A model generated the notes under the pieces. That model did no database searches. It had not been told where the DNA came from and saw only the letters and a program-made list of their open reading frames with translations. 64,000 bases of DNA from an uncultured Lentisphaeria bacterium (GTDB lineage: Bacteria > Verrucomicrobiota > Lentisphaeria > Oligosphaerales > Oligosphaeraceae). The stretch is taken from NCBI GenBank assembly GCA_934661755.1, contig CAKUJM010000009.1:1-64000 (forward strand), in the 5' to 3' direction. The translations under genes and the position numbers were made by a program. Positions 47,822 through 57,290 of the stretch are shown here, piece after piece; position 1 is the stretch's first letter; each line of letters starts with the position of its first letter.

Positions 47822-49374
47822 AGATCCCCCTGCTGAAGAACACGGTCACCACCTATCTGGGGATGTTCGTGCGCCTGCTGCAGGGAATCCTGATCACCCG
47901 GTGGATGATCGGCCTTCTGGGCGACGCCAACTACGGGCTGTGGACGATGCTGTGGTCCTTCTTCGTCTACTCGCTGCTGCTGGATTTCGGCCTCGGCGTC
48001 GCCGCCCAGAAGGCCACCGCCACCGAATTGTGGAAGCGCGACCAGAGAAAGTACAACCTCACCATCTCCACGGTGTTCTTCTTCCATCTGGCGATGTCGG
48101 CGGTGATTGTCGCCGGGACGATCATCGCCTCCTGCTTTGTCCGGGAGCTCTTCCATCTGCCGCCCGGACAGGACACCGGATACTACCGGCTCTGCTTCCT
48201 GGTCTTCGGCATCGGCTCCGCGGCGCTCTTCCCGATGGGGGTGTTCCCGGAGATGCTGGCCGGATTGCAGAAGCTCTGGCTGTGCAACTACATCGGCATC
48301 GCCGCAAACGCCGCGGAGCTGGCCGGCACCGGCGTGGTGCTGCTGTGCGGCGGCCAGATCATCTCGCTGGTGGCGTTCATCCTGGTCCTGCAGCTGGCCG
48401 TCAAGCTGGCAATGGCAATCTGCGCATGCCGCGCCATCCCCGGCTTCAGGATCATGCCCAAATGGGATCGGGAGGTATTCGGCGAGATTTTCAATTTCAG
48501 CGGGATGGTCTATATTTCATCGATCGCCAGACTGGCATGGGAACGCGGGTCGGTGCTGTTCATCAGCATCTTCTGCGGCCTGGTGCCGGTGTCGATCTAC
48601 CAGGTCGGGGTACGGCTGACGGTGCTCATGAGCCAGTTCACCGGCGCCTACCAGGAAAATGTCGCGCCGCTGACCGCGCTGCTATACGCACGGCAGCGCC
48701 GCCGCCACCTCTCGCGCATAATTCTCAATTCCATGCGCTGGAACAGCTTCCTGGCCACCGGAATGACCTTCGGGATACTGCTTTGCGCCCCGCAGCTGCT
48801 GCGGCTGCTCTTCCGCTACACGGAGAACCTCGGCAGCGCCGTGGCCATCTGCCGCATCACCGCAGTCTCGGTGTGGGCCTGGCTGGTCTACCGCACCGTC
48901 CCGGAAAAATATCTGCTGATGGCGGAAAGACACCGGCTGCTGGCGATGGCGTCAATTGCCGAGGCCGTGATCTTCGTCGCCCTCTCCATCGGCATCCTCT
49001 GCGTCATGCCGTCGGTATACGTCATCATGTGGACCTCCATTGCCTCCCGGCTGGTCTCCACCTTCGGTTTCATCCTCCCGGCGACAATCCGCGACAACGC
49101 GATCCGGATCCGCCCGCTGCTGTGGCAAACCGCCGCGCTGCCGCTGCTGGCGCTGATCCCCGCCGCCGCCGCCGCCATCCTCGCATGCCACTGCCTGGCG
49201 GGCCGCGCCTCCGACCTGACGCTGGTCGCCGTCACCGCCGCCGTCAGCGCATCGACCTATCTTGCCTGCTCGTACTTTGTCATCTTCGATTCCGGGGAAC
49301 GCCGGCGTCTGGCCAGGGCCTTCCGCCGCAGGGCAAACGCCCGCCACACCACTGACCAAGGGAAATCGCCATGA
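47818..49374 (+). CDS. Polysaccharide/lipid-linked oligosaccharide flippase (MATE-like)
   Basis: This multi-pass membrane protein probably moves a lipid-linked glycan across the inner membrane. About 12 hydrophobic segments can be counted over 518 residues, and the first helix contains NTVTTYLGMFVRLLQGILITR, as in Wzx/PST-type flippases. It begins ATG overlapping the stop of the preceding gene in ATGA, and its own stop overlaps the STAS gene in the same way. The substrate is unknown. Confidence 0.88.
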   Translation: MKIPLLKNTVTTYLGMFVRLLQGILITRWMIGLLGDANYGLWTMLWSFFVYSLLLDFGLGVAAQKATATELWKRDQRKYNLTISTVFFFHLAMSAVIVAGTIIASCFVRELFHLPPGQDTGYYRLCFLVFGIGSAALFPMGVFPEMLAGLQKLWLCNYIGIAANAAELAGTGVVLLCGGQIISLVAFILVLQLAVKLAMAICACRAIPGFRIMPKWDREVFGEIFNFSGMVYISSIARLAWERGSVLFISIFCGLVPVSIYQVGVRLTVLMSQFTGAYQENVAPLTALLYARQRRRHLSRIILNSMRWNSFLATGMTFGILLCAPQLLRLLFRYTENLGSAVAICRITAVSVWAWLVYRTVPEKYLLMAERHRLLAMASIAEAVIFVALSIGILCVMPSVYVIMWTSIASRLVSTFGFILPATIRDNAIRIRPLLWQTAALPLLALIPAAAAAILACHCLAGRASDLTLVAVTAAVSASTYLACSYFVIFDSGERRRLARAFRRRANARHTTDQGKSP

Positions 49375-49718
49375 ACTACGAATTTGAGAACCTCGAAGGC
49401 GTGCTGCTGGTGCGCCTGATTGGACGGCTGGTCGCGGCGTACGCCGATGACTTCCAGCGCCAGGTGCTTGACCACCTCGGCGACCGGAGGAACATTGTGC
49501 TGGACCTGGGCAGGATGAGCCACATCGACAGCTCGGGGCTTGGCGCGATGGTGTTCCTGCTCCAGAAGGCCGGCACCGACGGCGGCAGCGTCAAGCTGGC
49601 CTGCCTCCAGGACCGTCCGCGGATCATCTTCGAAATCACCAAGGTCTTCCGGGTGTTCGAGATCTTCGACTCCGTGGACGCCGCAGTCAAATCCTTCGAG
49701 GAAGAACCGCCAAAATAG
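49371..49718 (+). CDS. STAS-domain protein (anti-sigma factor antagonist-like)
   Basis: The whole 115-residue chain is a STAS domain. The phosphorylatable Ser is in SHIDSSGLGAMV, the canonical site of SpoIIAA/RsbV proteins. Anti-sigma antagonists need a kinase and sigma factor, and none is adjacent. Here it sits inside a polysaccharide gene set, so it may regulate export or assembly of the glycan. It overlaps the flippase by four bases. Confidence 0.85.
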   Translation: MNYEFENLEGVLLVRLIGRLVAAYADDFQRQVLDHLGDRRNIVLDLGRMSHIDSSGLGAMVFLLQKAGTDGGSVKLACLQDRPRIIFEITKVFRVFEIFDSVDAAVKSFEEEPPK

Positions 49719-49728
49719 CCGCCAGAGG

Positions 49729-50586
49729 ATGCAATGCCGGGAACTGTCAATTCTGGTTCGCGCCCACAACGACGAGGCTGACATCGGCGACACTGTGTCG
49801 GCCATCCTCGCCCAGCAGTGCCCCCTGCCATTCACCGTATATTGCTGTGACGACAATTCATCCGACCGCACCGGGCGGATCATCCGCTCCTTTCCGGAGG
49901 TGCGGGTCATCGAGCGCCCGCCGGGGGACTACCTTCCCGGGCGCACCCTCAACCACATGGTGCGGCAATGCGCCGGCCAGATTGTGGTCTTCAACAACGC
50001 CGACGCTGTTCCGCAGGACCGCCACTGGCTTTCCAGCCTCATTGCGCCGCTGCTGACGGACGAGGCCGATGCGGCATATGCCAACCAGCTCCCCCGCCCC
50101 AACGCCCGGTGGCTGGTGCGCAAGGACCATGAGCGCGCCTTCGGGGACGGCCGCGTCAGCGCCAAATGGCGATTCTTCTTTTCGCTGGCCTCCGCCGCCG
50201 TCCGCCGCGAGGATCTGCTGTCCAACCCGTTCGACGAGACCTTCCGTTATTCCGAGGACATCGAATGGGCCCGCCGGCGGCCGATCCGGATCAAATACGT
50301 CCCCGCCGCACGCGTCTGCCATTCGCACGACTACACTGCGCGCCAGCTGCGGAAGCGCTTCTATGGCGAGGGCTATGCGGAGGCCCGGATCTGCGGCGCC
50401 GCGCCGGGCCTTTGCCGCACCATGATCTCGGTGGTGGCCGAAAGCGCCCGCGACCTGCTCTATATCCTCCGGCATCCCGCCGGCTGGCGCGAACTGCCCG
50501 GCGCCCCCCGGCGGCGCTGGATCCAGCGCTTCGCGGCGCGCCGCGGCGCCCTCGACTGCCTGCACGAGGTGAGCCGCCATCCATGA
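49729..50586 (+). CDS. Family 2 glycosyltransferase
   Basis: The N-terminal GT-A domain has LSILVRAHNDE (nucleotide site), CCDDNSSDRTG (DDxSxD) and FNNADAVPQD (metal-binding DAD-like region). A candidate base is in SEDIEWARR, the ED motif of GT2 enzymes. Length 285 is short, without membrane helices. It is separated from the STAS gene by 10 bases and overlaps the next glycosyltransferase in ATGA. It probably adds a sugar in the polysaccharide unit. Confidence 0.88.
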   Translation: MQCRELSILVRAHNDEADIGDTVSAILAQQCPLPFTVYCCDDNSSDRTGRIIRSFPEVRVIERPPGDYLPGRTLNHMVRQCAGQIVVFNNADAVPQDRHWLSSLIAPLLTDEADAAYANQLPRPNARWLVRKDHERAFGDGRVSAKWRFFFSLASAAVRREDLLSNPFDETFRYSEDIEWARRRPIRIKYVPAARVCHSHDYTARQLRKRFYGEGYAEARICGAAPGLCRTMISVVAESARDLLYILRHPAGWRELPGAPRRRWIQRFAARRGALDCLHEVSRHP

Positions 50587-51806
50587 GACTGCGCATCGCC
50601 CATGTCGTGCGGCGCTTCGTCTTCTCCGAATGGGGCGGCACTGAGAACGTCGTCTGGAACACCGCCCTCAACCAGCTGGAAATGGGGATGGCTCCGGAGA
50701 TCCTGGCGACCTGCGCACTGGATCATCCCGGAAGGGAGGTGCGCCAGGGCATCCCCATCCGGCGCTTCCCGTATCATTATCCCTACTTCCCAATGCCTCC
50801 GGCCGACCGACTGGCATTGGACAAGAAAGGCGGCAATCCCTGGAGCCGCCAGCTCTTTGCGGCGCTGCGCGCCGGGCAATACGACCTCGTCCACATCCAT
50901 TGCGGCGGACGGCTGGCCGCCACCTGCTGCAGAATCGCCCGCCAAATGGGCATCCCCGCCATTATCACCCTCCATGGCGGCGCCGCCGCCGTCCCGCCGG
51001 CGGAAATGGCGGAGATGCTCCGCCCGGTGCGCCATAAGCTCAACTACGGGCGCGCCATCGACCTGCTTCACGGCATCCCCCGCGACCCGCTGGCGGAGGC
51101 CACGGCGTTGATCTGCATCAGCCGCGAAGAGCAGTCGCGGCTCAAAAGGCCATATCCCGGAATTGCGGTGCATTACCTGCCCAACGGCATTGCCCCCGGA
51201 CGATTCCGGGAGGCCAGCTCCGTGGATATCCGGCAGGCATGCCAGATCCCCGCCGGGCGGAGAATTCTCCTCTGCATCTCGCGCATCGACTATCAGAAGA
51301 ACCAGAAGCTGCTGCTGGAGGTGCTGCGTCATGACCCCGGCGCCCACCTGCTGCTGATCGGGCCAGTCACCGCTCAATGGTACCATGACGAGATCCTGGC
51401 CGACGCCAGACGGGACGGATTGCTGGAGCGCCTCACGCTGATCCCCGGCGTCCCCCCGGAATCGCCGCTGATCAACGCCGCACTCCATGCCGCCACCGCC
51501 TTCGCCCTGCCCTCGCGCCACGAGCCATTCGGCATCGCCGCCCTGGAGGCGTGGGCTGGCGGCACGCCGCTGCTGGCCGCCGCCGTCGGCGGACTCAAGG
51601 ACCTGGTGCAGGACGGCGTCAACGGGCTGCTCTTCTCCCCCGACGACCCGCAGATGCTGCTCTGCGCCTGGCGGCGCCTGCAGGATGATCCCGCACTGCG
51701 GCGGAACATCACCGCCAACGCCAGTGCCGAAGTGGAAAAATACACCTGGCCAGCCATCGTCAGCCGCCTGGACGAGATCTACCAGGACGCGCTTGCAAGG
51801 CGATAG
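50583..51806 (+). CDS. Family 4 (GT-B) glycosyltransferase
   Basis: The N-terminal half begins RIAHVVRRFVFSEWGGTENV, with the G-G-x-E loop of GT4 enzymes. The C-terminal half has LCISRIDYQKNQ and the catalytic E-x7-E region PSRHEPFGIAALEAWAGG. Length 407 is normal. The start at 50583 overlaps the previous stop. It is the last gene of the coupled polysaccharide set, followed 98 bases later by tRNA-Glu. Confidence 0.92.
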   Translation: MRLRIAHVVRRFVFSEWGGTENVVWNTALNQLEMGMAPEILATCALDHPGREVRQGIPIRRFPYHYPYFPMPPADRLALDKKGGNPWSRQLFAALRAGQYDLVHIHCGGRLAATCCRIARQMGIPAIITLHGGAAAVPPAEMAEMLRPVRHKLNYGRAIDLLHGIPRDPLAEATALICISREEQSRLKRPYPGIAVHYLPNGIAPGRFREASSVDIRQACQIPAGRRILLCISRIDYQKNQKLLLEVLRHDPGAHLLLIGPVTAQWYHDEILADARRDGLLERLTLIPGVPPESPLINAALHAATAFALPSRHEPFGIAALEAWAGGTPLLAAAVGGLKDLVQDGVNGLLFSPDDPQMLLCAWRRLQDDPALRRNITANASAEVEKYTWPAIVSRLDEIYQDALARR

Positions 51807-51904
51807 CGCTGGCGCCGTGACGCAAAGCCGCCATTGTGCATTTTCATGCCACGGCGCTTGCAAAATGGCGAATGGATATTATCTTATGGCGCTTTCCGAA
51901 AAGC

Positions 51905-51980
51905 GTCTCCATCGTCTAGTGGACTAGGACATCAGGTTTTCATCCTGGTAACAGGGGTTCAATTCCCCTTGGAGATGCCA
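51905..51980 (+). tRNA. tRNA-Glu (anticodon TTC)
   Basis: The cloverleaf has acceptor stem GTCTCCA/TGGAGAT, D arm TCTAGTGGACTAGGA, anticodon stem TCAGG/CCTGG with loop TTTTCAT (anticodon TTC) and T arm GGGGTTCAATTCCCC. The CCA is encoded. It matches the consensus of bacterial tRNA-Glu closely. Confidence 0.95.
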
Positions 51981-52002
51981 ATCTCCATGTTCCTCCTTTT
52001 TT

Positions 52003-52040
52003 ACCTCCATGCCCGTTCTGCATGGAGGTTTTTTTTATTT
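52003..52040 (+). terminator. Terminator after tRNA-Glu
   Basis: A perfect 9-bp stem (CCTCCATGC with GCATGGAGG, 7-base loop), extended by a flanking A-T pair, is followed by a run of eight T and ATTT. It ends the plus-strand tRNA transcript. The 3' end of the minus-strand TonB-like gene runs into it from the other side. Confidence 0.9.
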
Positions 52041-52852
52041 CAATAACACCAGTCCACTTCGAGCCGCACGGGCGCTGGCGGCGCCGGAATGCGGAGCAGA
52101 TATTTGCGCAATGCGCCAATGCATGACTGGTCGAGCCGCGGGTTTCCGCAGGATTCGCGGATGATGATCCGGGGGATTTCCATGCCGGCCTGCGGCCGCA
52201 ATTCAATCAGCGTCGTGCCTGTCAGGGACTTTTCGGCCTTCGCCTGCCGCCAGTACTCCAGGGTCTGCTCGTCCAGGGCCGGCGCCGGCTGGAGGACTTC
52301 GCCGCCTTCGGCCAGCCGCCAGTAGACCCGGGAGGCGACGGGGCGGGCGGGGGATTTGGCCGCATCCGGCTGAATGCGGCAGCTCTGCCATGACAGCTGC
52401 AGCGACTCCAGACGCGGCTTCAGCCGCCATGAGAGCTGACGCTGCACCAGCGGCGGCGGCGGCAGCGGCGACCGCTTCATGGCGAACTGCGGCGCCTCCG
52501 GCAACAGGAATCTCCGGCTGGAATTGCCATAGAGGCTGGAGAAGCCGCTGCAGTAGTCGGGAAGCAGCCACTGCTGCGGATTGGCGGCCTCCAGCCAGTC
52601 GTAGAGGCCGTCGCCTGGGCGCCCGGTTCCGCCGCCATCGCCATCCGGATCCGGCACCGCGACCATCAGCTCCTCGTCCTGATCGGCGCGCCAGGCGTCA
52701 TGGTGATGCGCGTCGAGCGGATTGTCGCCGAAGAACACATAGAGCAGCAGCAGCGCCAATATATGGAATGCGGCAATCAGCAGCACCGACAGCACGACAT
52801 CCCCGGCCGCATGCATGAATCCCCGCCAGCGCGATCCCGCCGCGGACGCCAT
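52040..52852 (-). CDS. TonB-like energy transducer or related membrane-anchored protein
   Basis: The chosen start is ATG 52852, after the ExbD stop at 52857. One membrane segment (VLSVLLIAAFHILALLLLYVFF, about 17-38) is followed by a long Pro/Asp/Gly-rich periplasmic region and a C-terminal ~100 residues ending CIGALRKYLLRIPAPPAPVRLEVDWCY. Position after ExbB and ExbD and the one-helix layout match TonB/TolA. The usual TonB C-terminal domain is not clearly recognisable, so the assignment rests on order and topology. Confidence 0.6.
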   Translation of the reverse strand: MASAAGSRWRGFMHAAGDVVLSVLLIAAFHILALLLLYVFFGDNPLDAHHHDAWRADQDEELMVAVPDPDGDGGGTGRPGDGLYDWLEAANPQQWLLPDYCSGFSSLYGNSSRRFLLPEAPQFAMKRSPLPPPPLVQRQLSWRLKPRLESLQLSWQSCRIQPDAAKSPARPVASRVYWRLAEGGEVLQPAPALDEQTLEYWRQAKAEKSLTGTTLIELRPQAGMEIPRIIIRESCGNPRLDQSCIGALRKYLLRIPAPPAPVRLEVDWCY

Positions 52853-52856
52853 GCCA

Positions 52857-53369
52857 TTATTTGTCGCTGATGCTGACATCGATTTTCGGCAAGGTGGCGT
52901 TGCGGCCGTTCTGCAAATCGCTGGCCAGGATGAAATCCAATCCGGACTCGCGGGCGACACCCGCCAGCTCCAGCCAGTCCTTCATCCGGACATTTTCATC
53001 CGCGCATACGATGATCTTCGCCCGCGAAAGCCCGAAGGCCGTCCCGCCGTCCGCCGCCTGATGGCCATGGGACGGCACGGTATGCTCCTTCACCCACTCA
53101 TCCAGCCGCTCGCGGAAACGGTTCTTGTCGACGGCTTCGCCATTGTAGAAGAGCTTCCCGTCAGCGGTGATCACGACGATCAGCTTCTCACCTGACTGGT
53201 AGTGGGCGCCGGCGATCTGCGGCAGCGTCACCGTCGTGCCGGGAATCGACACCAGGTTGGCGCTGATCAGGAAGATCAGCGCGATCACCAGGAACATCCC
53301 GACCAGCCCGACACAGAAGATGAACGCGCCGGAGTCCTCCTGCTGTGATGAACGCCAGTGGTAGTACAT
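52857..53369 (-). CDS. ExbD/TolR-like protein
   Basis: This is a proton-motive-force-linked partner of ExbB. A single transmembrane segment (FIFCVGLVGMFLVIALIFLISA, about 16-37) is followed by a periplasmic domain with the ExbD-like TVTLPQIAG and LIVVITADGKLFYNGE. The canonical membrane Asp of ExbD is not in the helix; an acidic pair lies just before it. Length 170 is slightly above the norm. It lies 10 bases after the ExbB gene's stop. Confidence 0.75.
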   Translation of the reverse strand: MYYHWRSSQQEDSGAFIFCVGLVGMFLVIALIFLISANLVSIPGTTVTLPQIAGAHYQSGEKLIVVITADGKLFYNGEAVDKNRFRERLDEWVKEHTVPSHGHQAADGGTAFGLSRAKIIVCADENVRMKDWLELAGVARESGLDFILASDLQNGRNATLPKIDVSISDK

Positions 53370-53379
53370 TCCGCGCCCC

Positions 53380-54012
53380 CTAGAACTCCTCCGGCGGCTG
53401 GTGGGTCACCAGGAAATAGGTCATCTCCGACGCCACCCGCCCCAATTCCTGCAGGAGGTTGTCGATCTTGCTCACCAGCACGGCATGGAACACCTGGCAG
53501 AACAGCGAAGCGGCCAGCCCGACAGTCATGCACACCAGCGCGTCCTTGAGATAAGGCGCGATCTCCATCAGGCCGGTGAAGGTGCCGCCCTTCATCATCC
53601 CCAGCATCTGCACAATCCCCAGGAACATCCCGATCAGCCCCAGCACCGGCAGCCAATTGCCGATGGCCTTGAGCAGCCGCAGGTTGCGCTCGATCTTCGG
53701 GATGGTCATGCGCACCTGGTCGTCAATCGCATAGCGCATCCCCATCTCGCCGTCCTTCCAATGCTCGATCGCAGTGCGGATCACCTCGCCGACCACCCCG
53801 GTATGGGCGTCGCAATTGACAATCGCCTCCTTGACATTGCCATGGCGCAGCTGGGTCATCAGCCCGCGCACCAGCTCGTTGGTGTCGATGCGGTTGCGGT
53901 GCAGATAGAGCCAGCGTTCCACGAAAAAGAGCATGGCGATGAAGAGCCCGACCAGGATGACGATGATCATCCCGCCGTTGTTCATCAGCAAATCCTGCAG
54001 TGTTTCCATCAT
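53380..54012 (-). CDS. MotA/TolQ/ExbB-family proton channel protein
   Basis: Three membrane segments (about 14-33, 112-135 and 155-180) and the conserved block LKAIGNWLPVLGLIGMFLGIVQM identify the family. The product energises the TonB-like partner. Length 210 is normal. It begins with ATGATG that overlaps the previous gene's stop, so it is translated with it. Confidence 0.88.
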   Translation of the reverse strand: MMETLQDLLMNNGGMIIVILVGLFIAMLFFVERWLYLHRNRIDTNELVRGLMTQLRHGNVKEAIVNCDAHTGVVGEVIRTAIEHWKDGEMGMRYAIDDQVRMTIPKIERNLRLLKAIGNWLPVLGLIGMFLGIVQMLGMMKGGTFTGLMEIAPYLKDALVCMTVGLAASLFCQVFHAVLVSKIDNLLQELGRVASEMTYFLVTHQPPEEF

Positions 54013-55673
54013 TTGACCTTCGGGGCGGCGATCTCCTCCGCCCGCGGAATGAAGCGTTCGATTGGCAAGTCGCGGTGGTAGTTGCGGAGATTGGCCGCCA
54101 GCATCCTGGTGGTCTGGCCGCCATTGTCCAGCGCCTGCTGGACCGTCCCCAGGGCGACCTTGCGCATCTCATCAAACGGCGGCAGGCCACGGCGCAGCTC
54201 GGTGCCGCTGATGAATTTGGCATAGTGGTCATAGAGCCCCTTCGCGGTGAGCGTAAGCCCCTCGAAGGTCTTGTATTCGTCGCTTTCGTCATTCTCGGCG
54301 TACGCCAGGAAATTGTACGCCTGGAAGAGGTAGCTTTGGATGATGGCCTGGGCCTGGTGGCGCGAGGCGCTGTCCATGTCCTCGGTCATCTCCTTGATGA
54401 CGAACTCCTCCAATTCGCCCTTGAAGCGGTTGGGATTAAGCTCGCGCCCGTGCTGGAACCACTGCGCGGCCTTCTTCTTGTACCCGAAGCTGTACAACCG
54501 CACCACGCCATCGACGATGAAATTGACATACGGCCCCAGGTTGTTGAGGTCGGGGTACTTTTCCGCCACCATGCGGTATTCGGCGTCCGCCGCATCGGCC
54601 ACCGCGAAATTCGGCGTCATCTGCAAGGTCCGCAGGTCGCCCTTGAGATACAGCAGCTTCCCGGTCCGGAAGGCGGCATTCAGGCTCTGGAAGATCATCC
54701 GGTCGCAGGACAGCCGCTTGAACCTGGCGCTTTCGGAGAACCACCTCTCGCGTCCGCGCTCCGCCCAGTAGATCGCGTGCGCCTCGGGCAGCCGCCAGTC
54801 CAGACGGCCGAATCTCCGGTTGCACTTCATCATCATCTGCGGATCAAGGCGGTATTTGTATACCATCCACCGGTGGCGCAGGCACAGCTCCACCGGCTCG
54901 GTGACGCCCAGTTCGTCAAAGCGCTTCCGGAAGGGCTGGCCATTGTGCTCCTCGGGAATGGCGGCCTTTTCGCGGAAGAGCGTCTCCAATTGCCGGAAAT
55001 CCAGCCCGAAAGACGACAGCAACGCCTTGAAGGCCTCCGCCTTGCGGTCCAGCACCGCCATCAGCTTGGTCTCGTTGAGCGGCGCCTTGTCCAGCACCTC
55101 CCATTGCTCGTAGTAGTCGCCGAAGAGCCGGATCATCTCCTCCGCCATCTGCACCTTGTAATAGAGGTTGGCGTCATCCATCTCCGCGCCCATCTTGTGC
55201 TGGTAGATCCACCCCAGCTGCCGGAAGAGCTCGGGGTCGCCGGGGTTGTATTCCAGCGCCTCGTCCCGGATGAGCTCGATGCCGCGCTTCACCCAGCGCC
55301 AGCGGTCCTCGAAATTGGTGAAGGTCACCGAGACATTGTAGGACATGTTCCACCCCAGGAAGGCATGGGCGCCGGTGAAGCGCGGCTGCAGCTTGACGAT
55401 CCAGTCCGCCAACTGCACCATCTCGTAGTATTTGCCCTCGTCCTGCATCTTGCCGGTGCGCAGCCACAGGTAGTCCGCCAGCAGCCCCCGGAAGCCGCCC
55501 AGGGCGATGCTGGTGAAGGCCACCATCGGCGGCGCATTCTCCAGCGGCGTATTGTCGGTGAGGTGATAGATGGCGCGGATGCCATTCATCCGGCTCTGGA
55601 AGAACGACAACGCGCCCATGAGCGCCGCCATCACCGCCAGAATGACCACTATTTTGCTGAAGCTGCTTTTCAT
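54009..55673 (-). CDS. Membrane-anchored TPR-like protein (554 aa), unknown
   Basis: I do not recognise a named family. One N-terminal membrane segment (IVVILAVMAALMGALSFF) is followed by an all-helical periplasmic region with degenerate TPR-like pairs and many aromatic residues (GGFRGLLADYLWLRTGKMQD). The sequence LGGFRGLLADYLWLR reads like proteins found near ExbBD operons in PVC bacteria, but that is from memory. It is followed by ExbB with a four-base overlap and preceded by the permease at 39 bases. Confidence 0.7.
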   Translation of the reverse strand: MKSSFSKIVVILAVMAALMGALSFFQSRMNGIRAIYHLTDNTPLENAPPMVAFTSIALGGFRGLLADYLWLRTGKMQDEGKYYEMVQLADWIVKLQPRFTGAHAFLGWNMSYNVSVTFTNFEDRWRWVKRGIELIRDEALEYNPGDPELFRQLGWIYQHKMGAEMDDANLYYKVQMAEEMIRLFGDYYEQWEVLDKAPLNETKLMAVLDRKAEAFKALLSSFGLDFRQLETLFREKAAIPEEHNGQPFRKRFDELGVTEPVELCLRHRWMVYKYRLDPQMMMKCNRRFGRLDWRLPEAHAIYWAERGRERWFSESARFKRLSCDRMIFQSLNAAFRTGKLLYLKGDLRTLQMTPNFAVADAADAEYRMVAEKYPDLNNLGPYVNFIVDGVVRLYSFGYKKKAAQWFQHGRELNPNRFKGELEEFVIKEMTEDMDSASRHQAQAIIQSYLFQAYNFLAYAENDESDEYKTFEGLTLTAKGLYDHYAKFISGTELRRGLPPFDEMRKVALGTVQQALDNGGQTTRMLAANLRNYHRDLPIERFIPRAEEIAAPKVK

Positions 55674-55712
55674 GTCTTGGAGAAATTGATGAGGTTGCCA
55701 GCGGCCGCGTCG

Positions 55713-57290
55713 CTACACCACCCGGCGGATCACCAGCCCCAGCTCGCGGCGGTGCAGCACCGCGATGCCCAGCAGCATGATGATGCCGGTGCGCAACACC
55801 AGCACCTTCCAGAAGGCGCCGTTGATCTGCGTCCACTCGACCAGCCGGCCGTTGGCCAGGCGCGACGTGCAATCCAGATCGTCAACCGTCACCACCAGCA
55901 TGCCGACGCCGCGGGCCATGTAGTGCGCCGCCCGCTGGGCGACGCTGGTGTAGATGTAGCTGCCGTCGTCATTGGTCAGCGGCGCGTCAATCGCCGCCGG
56001 AACCACCATCCCGATCACGATGTAGGAGATGGCGACAAACACCGCCACCGGAGTGGAGAAGATCGCCCCGACCGCGCATCCCAGCCCCGCCAGAAACGCC
56101 AGCTGGAACACCGCCATCAGCATGGTGCGCATGAAGTTGTTGAAGAATCCGGCCACCCGGCACAGCAGCACCGGGCCGTCCACCACCTGGAAGATGGCGG
56201 TGCTTTTGCCCACCAGCCCCCGGTATGCCTCCTGGGCCTCCGGATTGTCGGCGGGGATGCTCTTGGGATCCGGCAAATTGAAGTTGGAGTAGTTGCGGAA
56301 ATGCAGCACCACCCGGTCATTGCCCGCCTTGTCGATGATCATCGACGACGACAGCGGGAAGTTGTCCTGGCCGATGGCCGGCGCCGCCGGATCGATGGTG
56401 GACAGCTCCTGCCAGCTGCCGCCCGGCATGGCGAAGGGCTGGGCGGCAAGCGACGAATACCACACCTGCGGATAGACTGTGCCGGTGTGCGCCACCTCAT
56501 TGCCGTCCTTGTCGCGGTAGACCTCGAAGCCCCAGTCCACCGGCAATTGCCGCTGGTCGGTATCCGAGATGTCGCCGCTGTACATCCGGAAGCGCAGATA
56601 AAGCCGCGAGTCCTTCTTCGGGAAGCGCACATTCTCGAAGACCCACGAATGTTCGCCGCCCGGGGCGACGGTGATATTGCGCATGACCTGCTGGACCAGT
56701 TCGCGGCGCAGCCCCTCCATCACCGTCTTCCGGTCGTCATTGGGGTTGATGCGGCCGTCGCGCACCCGCTTGTCGTATTCCTCGCGCATCCGGGCGCCGA
56801 CATTGGCCGGCACCGGATAGTACTGCCGGCGGCCGACCAGCGTCTCCTGATGCAGCCTTTCCATGTCCTCCTGGGTGAACAGTCCGCTCTGCCGGGCGCT
56901 GTGCAGCCGGAAAAGCGTCAGGCCGTAGATGATCATCATCGCGATCCCCAGCAGCAGCGCGTGCATCAGGAAGACGCCGCAGAATTTTCCCGCCAGGATC
57001 TTCCAGCGCGGACAGGGCTTGCACACCACCAGATGGATGTTGTACCCCTCGATTTCGGTGGCCAGCTGCGCGCATCCCAGCCACAGCGTCGACGCCGATA
57101 TGAGCGCGATGACCACATTGAGCGCATAGGTCAGCGACACCTGCACCAGCCCCGCCGCCGTGTTGTCGCCCTTGATGGTGAGCGGCAGCCCGAACACGGC
57201 GACCAGGATCAGCACGAACAGGACGATGAAGACCTTCGAGCGCACCGCCGCGCGGATGGTCTGCTTGAAAATGGCGTTGAATGCTTTCAC
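55713..57290 (-). CDS. ABC-2-type transporter permease-like protein without a visible ATPase
   Basis: The N-terminal helix (VFIVLFVLILVAVFGLPLTI) and three further segments (about 60-80, 105-130, 375-410) enclose a large soluble insert of about 230 residues. The C-terminal half has three more hydrophobic segments. This layout is typical of ABC-2 permeases with a large periplasmic insertion. No ATPase gene lies next to it: upstream is divergent thrC. It begins the operon that continues to the TonB-like gene. Confidence 0.75.
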   Translation of the reverse strand: MKAFNAIFKQTIRAAVRSKVFIVLFVLILVAVFGLPLTIKGDNTAAGLVQVSLTYALNVVIALISASTLWLGCAQLATEIEGYNIHLVVCKPCPRWKILAGKFCGVFLMHALLLGIAMMIIYGLTLFRLHSARQSGLFTQEDMERLHQETLVGRRQYYPVPANVGARMREEYDKRVRDGRINPNDDRKTVMEGLRRELVQQVMRNITVAPGGEHSWVFENVRFPKKDSRLYLRFRMYSGDISDTDQRQLPVDWGFEVYRDKDGNEVAHTGTVYPQVWYSSLAAQPFAMPGGSWQELSTIDPAAPAIGQDNFPLSSSMIIDKAGNDRVVLHFRNYSNFNLPDPKSIPADNPEAQEAYRGLVGKSTAIFQVVDGPVLLCRVAGFFNNFMRTMLMAVFQLAFLAGLGCAVGAIFSTPVAVFVAISYIVIGMVVPAAIDAPLTNDDGSYIYTSVAQRAAHYMARGVGMLVVTVDDLDCTSRLANGRLVEWTQINGAFWKVLVLRTGIIMLLGIAVLHRRELGLVIRRVV

